A program made the translations under genes and the position numbers. From Bacteroidota bacterium (GTDB lineage: Bacteria > Bacteroidota > Bacteroidia > Chitinophagales > Chitinophagaceae): a stretch of DNA of 5,868 nt. The notes beneath the pieces are model-generated. The model was not told the origin of the DNA, did not search any database, and was given only the letters and a program-made list of their open reading frames with translations. The stretch is taken from positions 1-5,868 of the forward strand of contig JAEZRL010000012.1 of NCBI GenBank assembly GCA_023440945.1, written 5' to 3'. Of the stretch, positions 1 through 4,513 are shown one piece after another. Every line of letters begins with the position of its first letter. Position 1 is the first letter of the stretch.

Positions 1-360
1 ATTTATGATACTATTCAAATGATCCAGTCGCCTGTTAGTACCATTTGCATGGGCCTTGCAGCCAGCATGGGTTCGATTTTGTTAAGTGTTGGTAAGAAAG
101 GCAACCGGTATATTTACCCGCATGGAGAAGTAATGATACACCAGCCAAGCTTAGGTGGTTATTTGCAGGCTACTTCGGCTGATATTGAAATACAAGCCGA
201 ACAGATTGAAAAGACCAAACAACTTGGTGCAGAAATTCTCGCAAAAAATTGCGGTAAAACGGTTGAACAGATATTGAAAGACTTTGACCGCGACTACTGG
301 ATGAATGCCAAAGAAGCGGTTGAATATGGCATTGTAGATAAAGTTATAAGCAAACTTTAA
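1..360 (+). CDS. clpP: ATP-dependent Clp protease proteolytic subunit ClpP (3' part, 5' end outside window)
   Basis: This is the serine peptidase subunit that forms the double-heptamer degradation chamber of ClpXP in the cytoplasm. The frame is open from base 1 and reads IYDTIQ before the first internal Met at 19, so the true start lies upstream; 119 residues are visible of a usual 195-230. The catalytic triad can be placed. The nucleophile Ser is in AASMG (codon 64-66), the His is in MIHQP (codon 139-141), and the Asp is the second Asp of DRD in FDRDYWM (codon 292-294). The closing EAVEYGIVDKVI stretch is typical of the family, and the protein ends with TAA. The N-terminal axial loops and the NSPGG strand lie outside the window. 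clpX follows 98 bases downstream, the standard bacterial order. Identification is close to certain from the motifs and synteny. Confidence 0.97.
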   Translation: MYDTIQMIQSPVSTICMGLAASMGSILLSVGKKGNRYIYPHGEVMIHQPSLGGYLQATSADIEIQAEQIEKTKQLGAEILAKNCGKTVEQILKDFDRDYWMNAKEAVEYGIVDKVISKL

Positions 361-389
361 TTGATATATAATCGCTAAAGTTTGATATA

Positions 390-414
390 AAAACCGCTGT
401 AACCCGGCGGTTTT
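390..414 (+). terminator. Short hairpin after clpP, possible attenuator or terminator
   Basis: An 8-base perfect inverted repeat, AAAACCGC (390-397) and GCGGTTTT (407-414), has a 9-base loop and sits 30 bases after the clpP stop. The four T residues of the right arm are followed by GTACTTTT, so a weak U-rich tail is present. It could end or reduce transcription from clpP into clpX. Its outer pairs are all A-T, which makes it weaker than the terminator after clpX. Confidence 0.5.
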
Positions 415-415
415 G

Positions 416-423
416 TACTTTTG
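416..423 (+). promoter_or_regulatory. Candidate Bacteroidota -7 box for clpX
   Basis: TACTTTTG matches the Bacteroidota sigma-ABfr -7 consensus TAnnTTTG exactly. It ends 35 bases before the clpX ATG, giving an expected leader of about 30 bases. No TTTG or TTG -33 element sits at the usual spacing; the nearest upstream TTTG (381-384) is about 31 bases away, which is too far. The box lies right after the hairpin that follows clpP, which would let clpX be transcribed separately. The motif match is seen directly; promoter activity is inferred. Confidence 0.45.
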
Positions 424-458
424 TACAATTCCTTCATTGGAAGAATAAAAAATAATAA

Positions 459-1694
459 ATGGCTAAACAATCCACTTTACATTGTTCTTTTTGTGGCCGC
501 AGTCGGGATGAAGTAAAAATTCTTATAGCCGGCCAGGAAGGACATATTTGTGAAAATTGTGTTGAACATGCGCAGGATATTATTGCGCAGGAGTTGCAGG
601 TTAGACAGGAAACGCAATCTTCTCATTACAAATTTTCTGTTCGTCGTCCATCGGAAATAAAGGATTTCCTGGATAAATATGTGATAGGCCAGGAAGATGC
701 AAAGAAAGTGTTGTGCGTGGCAGTGTATAACCACTATAAACGCATTACGCAAAAGCAACAACAGGATGATGTTGAAATTGAAAAAAGCAACATTATTATG
801 GTTGGCGAAACAGGTACCGGTAAAACGCTACTTGCAAAAACAATAGCACGTTTGTTGAATGTTCCTTTTGCTATTGTTGATGCAACTGTTTTTACCGAAG
901 CCGGTTATGTGGGTGAAGATGTGGAAAGCATGCTTACCCGTTTGCTGCAGGCTTGTAACTATGATGTAGCTGCTGCTGAAAAAGGCATTGTTTATATTGA
1001 TGAGATTGATAAAATTGCAAGAAAAGGCGATAATCCTTCTATCACAAGAGATGTAAGCGGCGAAGGTGTTCAGCAGGGTTTGTTGAAGATGCTGGAAGGA
1101 ACGGAAGTATTGGTTCCGCCACAGGGAGGCCGCAAACATCCTGAACAAAAAATGATAAAGCTTAACACTCAGAACATATTATTTATTTGTGGTGGAGCTT
1201 TTGATGGAGTTGATAAGATCATCGCAAGAAGAATCAACACCAATTCTATTGGTTTTGGCGTTAACAAAGAACAGCAGGAAATGCAGAAGAAAAACCTCTT
1301 GCAGTTTGTTAATGCAACCGATTTAAAAAGCTTTGGTTTGATACCTGAATTGTTGGGTCGTCTGCCTATCGTAACGCATTTAAACCCCTTAGATACAGCT
1401 ACGTTACGCTCTATTTTAACCGAGCCAAAAAACAGTTTGGTTAAGCAATACAAACGCCTGTTTGAATTAGAAAATATAAAGTTGCATATTGATGACGAGG
1501 TGCTTGATTTTATGGTTCAGAAAGCGATGGAATTTAAACTGGGTGCAAGAGGATTGAGAAGTATTTGCGAACATATTCTTACGGATGCGATGTTTGATCT
1601 GCCCGGCACAACCACAAAAGAATTTCATGTTACGCTCGATTATGCGATGCACCAGTTTAACAAGAGTAAACTAAGCATGTTGAAAGTAGCTTAA
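459..1694 (+). CDS. clpX: ATP-dependent Clp protease ATP-binding subunit ClpX
   Basis: ClpX is the AAA+ unfoldase that recognises tagged substrates, unfolds them by ATP hydrolysis and feeds them into ClpP. At 411 residues it is full length (E. coli has 424). The N-terminal zinc-binding domain has four cysteines, Cys9, Cys12, Cys31 and Cys34 (CxxC-x18-CxxC). Walker A is GETGTGKT at 116-123, with Glu where Proteobacteria have Pro. The pore-1 loop GYVG is at 149-152, Walker B IVYIDEID at 177-184 (Glu182), and the RKH pore motif at 225-227. The ClpP-docking IGF tripeptide is at 264-266, the arginine finger is Arg301 in LLGRLP, and sensor 2 is GARGLR at 362-367. All functional elements are intact. 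The ATG start is supported by the zinc finger beginning at residue 9. No Shine-Dalgarno is visible, as usual for Bacteroidota. It lies 98 bases after clpP, probably with its own promoter as well as read-through from clpP. Confidence 0.98.
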   Translation: MAKQSTLHCSFCGRSRDEVKILIAGQEGHICENCVEHAQDIIAQELQVRQETQSSHYKFSVRRPSEIKDFLDKYVIGQEDAKKVLCVAVYNHYKRITQKQQQDDVEIEKSNIIMVGETGTGKTLLAKTIARLLNVPFAIVDATVFTEAGYVGEDVESMLTRLLQACNYDVAAAEKGIVYIDEIDKIARKGDNPSITRDVSGEGVQQGLLKMLEGTEVLVPPQGGRKHPEQKMIKLNTQNILFICGGAFDGVDKIIARRINTNSIGFGVNKEQQEMQKKNLLQFVNATDLKSFGLIPELLGRLPIVTHLNPLDTATLRSILTEPKNSLVKQYKRLFELENIKLHIDDEVLDFMVQKAMEFKLGARGLRSICEHILTDAMFDLPGTTTKEFHVTLDYAMHQFNKSKLSMLKVA

Positions 1695-1716
1695 TAAAAC
1701 AAATCAGGAAATAAAC

Positions 1717-1747
1717 AAAAGCGGTTAGATTTTCTTACCGCTTTTTT
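1717..1747 (+). terminator. Intrinsic terminator of clpX
   Basis: AAAAGCGGT (1717-1725) pairs perfectly with ACCGCTTTT (1737-1745). Past a T-T mismatch, AGA and TCT can add three inner pairs. The stem runs into six T residues (1742-1747). It begins 22 bases after the clpX TAA, so it fits a Rho-independent terminator that separates clpX from the small gene at 1787. The A-rich left arm may let it work weakly on the other strand too. Confidence 0.8.
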
Positions 1748-1786
1748 GTTTGCAAATCTTAATTTGCGCTTCTAAAAAAACACCTC

Positions 1787-1960
1787 ATGAATGAATTAGT
1801 ACAACGCCTGGTCGATGAAGCAAAACTTACACCGGAACAAGCGCAGAAAGCAGTTGAAACAATTGCTGGTTTTGTAAAAGAAAAATTCCCAATGCTGGGC
1901 GGTGCTGTTGACCAAATATTTTCCGGTGGAGCCGCTTTTGGTTTTGGTTCAGAAGATTGA
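1787..1960 (+). CDS. Small 57-residue protein, unknown function
   Basis: ATG to TGA gives 57 residues beginning MNELVQRLVDEAKLTPEQAQ. The first 33 or so residues form a likely pair of amphipathic helices, with a turn at LTPEQ (14-18). A KEKFP segment follows, then a glycine-rich end with GG at 38-39 and 47-48 and an alternating Phe/Gly run near the C-terminus (51-54). There is no signal peptide, membrane span or cysteine. The style recalls small helical Bacteroidota proteins with an 'xLTPEQAxKAV' helix-turn-helix and a Gly-rich tail, loosely like the DUF2780 or DUF937 groups, but I cannot assign a family. The composition is protein-like, and the gene fills the otherwise empty space between the clpX terminator and the HD gene. 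No Shine-Dalgarno is seen. The antisense frame over the same region looks like a shadow. Function is unknown; that it is a real gene is likely. Confidence 0.65.
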   Translation: MNELVQRLVDEAKLTPEQAQKAVETIAGFVKEKFPMLGGAVDQIFSGGAAFGFGSED

Positions 1961-2004
1961 TAAAATTTTAATTTATACAAATACTTTCTGCATTTTTATC
2001 AATC
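1955..2004. repeat. Perfect 11-base inverted repeat between the 57-codon gene and the HD gene
   Basis: GATTGATAAAA (1955-1965) and TTTTATCAATC (1994-2004) are exact reverse complements with a 28-base spacer. The left arm overlaps the stop codon of the 57-codon gene, and the right arm ends 21 bases before the ATG of the HD gene. It is AT-rich and is not followed directly by a T run, so a classical terminator is doubtful. It could be an mRNA-end-stabilising stem or an operator. The pairing is seen directly; any role is open. Confidence 0.4.
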
Positions 2005-2025
2005 CTCTTATTATAATTTTTATCT

Positions 2026-2625
2026 ATGTCCTTATTGCTTAACCGTAACCGTTTTGGTGATCCTGCTAATGAGGGCAACACCTTAACAAGAGAGCAGGCA
2101 GAACAATTGTTTTATGAATGGGTGCTTAATCCACGATTGCAACTTCACATGAAACAGGTTGCCGCATTAATGCGCAGTTGGGCGAAAGAAAAGGAAGGGT
2201 TAAATGACGATGATCAGTGGCGATGGGAAATGGCTGGCTTATTACACGATGCCGATTGGGATCAATGGCCGGAGCAACATTGTAAAAAAATTATTGAAGA
2301 GCTTGAATCGAGAAATATAGATCCCGGAATTTTACATGCCATCGCCTCACATGGTCCTTTGCATTTTGGCGTTGAGCCCGAAACAAAAATGGATAAGATG
2401 TTGTACGCTTTTGATGAATTAAGTGGCTTAATTCATGCGTATTCTTTAATGCGTCCTAACGGTTATGACGGCATGGATGTGAAAGGAGTGAAAAAGCGCC
2501 TGAAAGAAAAAGCATTTGCAGCGAATGTTTCAAGGGAAGATATTAACGATGCATGCCAGAGAGCCGACATTTCTTTGGATGAATTGATCACTTTCATTAT
2601 TCCAAGGCAGGCTTTAGTGGAATAA
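2026..2625 (+). CDS. HD-superfamily hydrolase, COG2316-like
   Basis: This is a predicted soluble metal-dependent phosphohydrolase of the HD superfamily, 199 residues. The expected metal ligands are in order: His41 in LQLHMKQV, the His74-Asp75 doublet in GLLHDADWD, His109 in AIASHG, and Asp130 in AFDELSGLI. The spacing and the surrounding phrases (GVEPETKMDKMLYAFDELSG, then KGVKKRLKEKAFA and a final DISLDELI helix) match what I know of the COG2316 family, whose members are often annotated simply as 'HD domain protein' and whose substrate is not established. About 20 N-terminal residues precede the first helix. The ATG at 2026 is the only sensible start, with no Shine-Dalgarno. The gene shares a direction with the 57-codon gene, 65 bases upstream. 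It converges on mgtC with only 14 bases between stops and no obvious terminator. The family call is firm; the substrate is unknown. Confidence 0.88.
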   Translation: MSLLLNRNRFGDPANEGNTLTREQAEQLFYEWVLNPRLQLHMKQVAALMRSWAKEKEGLNDDDQWRWEMAGLLHDADWDQWPEQHCKKIIEELESRNIDPGILHAIASHGPLHFGVEPETKMDKMLYAFDELSGLIHAYSLMRPNGYDGMDVKGVKKRLKEKAFAANVSREDINDACQRADISLDELITFIIPRQALVE

Positions 2626-2639
2626 GGTTTTGTTTTGCT

Positions 2640-3272
2640 TCAGCTTTCAAACTCATAAACTGTTTCATCTTTTATAATTTCTTCTACAAATTGATGATGA
2701 TTTTTTCCTGAGCCTCTTACTAACCACGTGCATTCTATTTCTTTCATTGTTCTTCTCATGAGTTGCCTTTTGAATTGCAGTTTGTGTTTTTTTAAAATAG
2801 CTTCATAGTAATCAAGTGTATGATTACGTGCATTGATAACAATTTTATACTGTACACTTTTATGTTTTTCATCAATCCATCGTTCTAATCGTGTTAATAC
2901 AATCAACGTGATAACCGCTAATACAGTACCTATAATAGATATCCAGTAAAAGCCTCCACCGGCACCCATTCCAAGCGATGCCGTTATCCAAATAGTAGCT
3001 GCCGTGGTTATTCCCTGCAGTTCGCCTCTTCTTCTTAAAATAACACCAGCACCTAAAAAGCCAATGCCTGTTACAATATTAGAAGCAATCCTATCTCTTG
3101 AATTGGGATCAATTATTAAAGAAAACATTGTGAAAAGACAAGAGCCCATGCTTATTAAAATGAGTGTTCTGAAACCTGCAGCCTTGCTTCCGTATTCTCT
3201 TTCAAATCCTATTGCTCCACCCAATAAAACAGACAGTAATAATCGCAGCAACATTGTTTCCGGTTCAATCAT
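2640..3272 (-). CDS. MgtC/SapB family inner-membrane protein
   Basis: This 210-residue membrane protein carries the MgtC/SapB signature. It has GGAIGFERE (18-26), KAAGFRTLILISMGS (30-44), then an Asp/Arg-rich SRDRIA, GIGFLGAGVILR (69-80) and GITTAATIWITASLGMGAGGGFY (87-109). Hydrophobic segments lie at about 5-22, 35-54, 64-79, 89-105 and 108-128. The last 70-75 residues (from about 137) form a soluble tail with a beta-alpha-beta-beta-alpha-beta look, in the position where MgtC-family proteins often have an ACT-like domain. Salmonella MgtC supports growth in low magnesium and inhibits the F-type ATPase; whether this homologue does so cannot be told, since many family members in free-living bacteria are uncharacterised. 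The ATG at 3272 gives a short MIEPETM lead before the first helix; Met7 is an alternative start. It converges on the HD gene and is divergent from the DUF6496 gene across 153 bases. Confidence 0.92.
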   Translation of the reverse strand: MIEPETMLLRLLLSVLLGGAIGFEREYGSKAAGFRTLILISMGSCLFTMFSLIIDPNSRDRIASNIVTGIGFLGAGVILRRRGELQGITTAATIWITASLGMGAGGGFYWISIIGTVLAVITLIVLTRLERWIDEKHKSVQYKIVINARNHTLDYYEAILKKHKLQFKRQLMRRTMKEIECTWLVRGSGKNHHQFVEEIIKDETVYEFES

Positions 3273-3425
3273 CAGTATAGAATTTTATAAAAGATAAATC
3301 TTTTTATAAAGGCTGAGACACAAAAATTATACAGAAAATAGTATTCGCTTCAGCTGCTTGATCAAAAATGTATGTGGCAGAAATTTTGATTCTTTCTAAT
3401 TATCCTATAACCAAATTTTACAATT
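3273..3425. promoter_or_regulatory. Divergent intergenic region that must hold promoters for two transcripts
   Basis: This 153-base AT-rich stretch separates the minus-strand MgtC-family gene from the plus-strand DUF6496 gene, so promoters in both directions are expected here. On the minus strand AATTTTTG (complement of 3321-3328) is one base from TAnnTTTG and overlaps a TATAAT. On the plus strand a TTTG at 3385-3388 has the right place for a -33 element, but no good -7 box follows. No gene is visible in it. The location is inferred from gene layout, and the exact boxes are not certain. Confidence 0.4.
3284..3310 (-). repeat. Imperfect inverted repeat in the mgtC-family leader
   Basis: TTTATAAAAGA (3284-3294) is mirrored by TCTTTTTATAAA (3299-3310), with one extra T in the right arm and a 4-base centre. 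It ends 12 bases upstream of the MgtC-family start codon on the minus strand. It could fold in the leader RNA or serve as an operator. It is purely A/T-rich, so chance is a real possibility. Confidence 0.25.
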
Positions 3426-3713
3426 ATGGCTAAATATGGTAAAAAAACACAAGAGAAAGTGAAGGAAGTGATGGATGAATGGAAGGAAGGCAAACTTAAA
3501 ACCGGAACCGGTAAAAAAGTAAAAAGTCAAAAACAGGCTGTTGCAATAGGCTTATCCGAAGCAAGGGAAGAAGGCGATAAAGTACCGCCCAGAAAAACAA
3601 AGAAATCAGCACCAAAAAAAGCAGCGAAAAAGGCTGTGCCAAAAAAGAAAACTGCAAAGAAAGCTGCACCAAAGAAAGCCGCCAAAAAAGCTCCAAAGAA
3701 AACAGCAAAGTAG
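3426..3713 (+). CDS. DUF6496-type protein with histone-H1-like Lys/Ala/Pro tail
   Basis: This 95-residue, very basic protein has two parts. Residues 1-54 follow the pattern of the DUF6496 family: YGKKTQEKVKEVM, then EGKLKTGTGKKVKS and QAVAIGLSEAREEG. This pattern recurs in small bacterial proteins of unknown role. Residues 55-95 are a disordered tail built from KKAAPKK/KKTAK-type repeats with no acidic residue, like the C-terminal tails of eukaryotic histone H1 and of bacterial H1-like or HU-fusion proteins. Binding to DNA or RNA through the tail is a reasonable inference, not shown. The ATG at 3426 is the natural start. It is first in a likely operon: the SpoIIAA-like gene starts 31 bases after its TAG stop. 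The tail-coding DNA is A-rich and internally repetitive (about 3605-3710), so tail length may vary among strains. Confidence 0.85.
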   Translation: MAKYGKKTQEKVKEVMDEWKEGKLKTGTGKKVKSQKQAVAIGLSEAREEGDKVPPRKTKKSAPKKAAKKAVPKKKTAKKAAPKKAAKKAPKKTAK

Positions 3714-3744
3714 AAATAACGATCATTTCTTAAAAGAAGAATTT

Positions 3745-4110
3745 ATGTTACACAAAATAGAAAATATGCCTTCTTATGTAGCTGCTTTCAGGGCTACAAA
3801 TGAAGTAAGTAAAGCAGATTATGATAATGTTTTAACTCCTGAGTTGGAAAGAGTGGACAAAGCACATGGGCATATTCACCTGTTAATGGTGCTTGATACG
3901 CCTTCTTCCAGCTTTACACGTGCAGCCTGGATGCAGGACGCGGCGCAAATGCTGAAGCATTATACACATTGGAAAAAAGTGGCTTTGGTTTCAGATGAGG
4001 ATGGTATAAGAAAACTAACAAATGTCGCAAGCTTTTTTATGCCGGGTGAAGCAAAAGGTTTTACACATGCACAGTTTGAAGAAGCAAAGCAATGGGTAAG
4101 TGCTGAATAA
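3745..4110 (+). CDS. SpoIIAA-like (STAS-fold) protein
   Basis: This 121-residue cytoplasmic protein matches the SpoIIAA-like family (Pfam PF11964 as I recall it). It opens MLHKIENMPSYVAAF and has SKADYDNVL (22-30), a hydrophobic strand HLLMVLD (45-51), and an AAWMQDAAQMLKHY helix (60-73). HWKKVALVSDEDGIRK (75-90), FFMPGEAKGF (97-106) and a closing EEAKQWV helix (112-118) complete it. The family has the STAS/anti-sigma-antagonist fold but usually lacks the phosphorylated Ser of true SpoIIAA, and its role in most bacteria is unknown; lipid or small-ligand binding has been suggested for the fold. The ATG at 3745 is preferred over Met8 because the family begins with this strand. It sits 31 bases after the DUF6496 gene and 20 bases before the 83-residue gene, so the three are probably co-transcribed. 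Confidence 0.85.
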   Translation: MLHKIENMPSYVAAFRATNEVSKADYDNVLTPELERVDKAHGHIHLLMVLDTPSSSFTRAAWMQDAAQMLKHYTHWKKVALVSDEDGIRKLTNVASFFMPGEAKGFTHAQFEEAKQWVSAE

Positions 4111-4130
4111 ATTAAACAATTAGTTTTTAT

Positions 4131-4382
4131 ATGAAGCTAAGCGAAGACCTTCAAAAGAAATTGCATAAAATGCATGAGCCTTCTTCTGTTATAAATATGA
4201 AATATCGGGGCAACGATATTGCTGTTAAAACAGATGAGAACGGAAATGCAATCCTGTTGTTTATTGGCAAAATGCAGCAAGACGGAAGAATAAAAGGCGA
4301 ACGGTATGCCAGGACTTTAAAGTACGATAGGGAAGGCAGAGTGATTAAAGATCACTGGGAATTGAAAGGAAAAGCAACCTGA
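4131..4382 (+). CDS. Conserved-looking 83-residue protein, unknown function
   Basis: A small, basic, soluble protein begins MKLSEDLQKKLHKMHE and ends KDHWELKGKAT. A short N-terminal helix (3-15) leads into strands: SVINMKYRGNDIAVKTDENGN (19-39) has a beta-hairpin look, then ILLFIGK (41-47), a DGRIKGERYARTLKYDREG stretch (51-69) and a basic, polar C-terminus. There is no signal peptide, membrane span or cysteine pair. The fold looks like a compact beta sheet of 4-5 strands. I believe similar proteins occur in other Bacteroidota, but I cannot name a family or function. It is last in the likely three-gene operon, 20 bases after the SpoIIAA-like gene, and ends in TGA. The original full-length frame of the convergent deacetylase gene ends only 5 bases beyond its stop. 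Confidence 0.8.
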   Translation: MKLSEDLQKKLHKMHEPSSVINMKYRGNDIAVKTDENGNAILLFIGKMQQDGRIKGERYARTLKYDREGRVIKDHWELKGKAT

Positions 4383-4387
4383 TGATT

Positions 4388-4513
4388 TTACTGCTTTACA
4401 ATTTCTATTTCTTTGTTTCCGGGCATAGCTTCATACAAAATGTATTTACCAGTAGCATCTTGTTTTAATTGTGCCTGTTGTTTGTTTCCAGCCTGATGAA
4501 TTTCTGCATTCTT
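4388..4513 (-). pseudogene. Cut-off C-terminal part of the deacetylase gene, beyond an in-frame TGA
   Basis: Immediately after the TGA of the deacetylase gene (4514-4516), the same minus-strand frame continues with 41 sense codons to a TAA at 4388-4390. It begins KNAEIHQAGNKQQAQ and includes GKYILYEAMPGN and EIEIVKQ, which reads like the last beta strands of a C-terminal domain. The part just before the stop (VPLTLKTYIPDS) would run smoothly into it if TGA were TGG (Trp). The extension ends 5 bases from the convergent 83-residue gene, a natural place for the original stop. It has no good start of its own. Without the TGA the protein would have about 434 residues. Either a nonsense mutation, a base-call error or stop read-through explains it. 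Confidence 0.75.

Noticed and set aside
477..1652. Several antisense open frames across clpX (for example 477-761, 828-1148, 1169-1453)
   Set aside because: They overlap an intact, motif-complete clpX, have low-complexity Phe/Asn/Ile-rich products and match no family; they are shadows.
1745..1766. Promoter for the 57-codon gene from TTTG (1745-1748) and TTAATTTG (1759-1766)
   Set aside because: The -7-like box has one mismatch and the spacing is only 10 bases, too short for the Bacteroidota promoter.
1759..1980. 73-codon minus-strand frame over the 57-codon gene
   Set aside because: Ser/Ala/Pro-rich product without recognisable pattern; the plus-strand frame has better helix periodicity and sits correctly after the terminator.
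2626..2639. Bidirectional terminator between the convergent HD and MgtC-family genes
   Set aside because: The 14-base gap holds only T/G-rich sequence with no stable inverted repeat in it or next to it.
3605..3710. A-rich repetitive DNA considered as a CRISPR or tandem-repeat locus
   Set aside because: The repetition follows the Lys/Ala/Pro codons of the DUF6496 gene tail and lacks regular repeat-spacer spacing.
4371..4397. AAAGCA (4371-4376) and TGCTTT (4392-4397) as a shared terminator at the convergent end
   Set aside because: Only 6 pairs with a 15-base loop and no T run on the plus strand; too weak to call.
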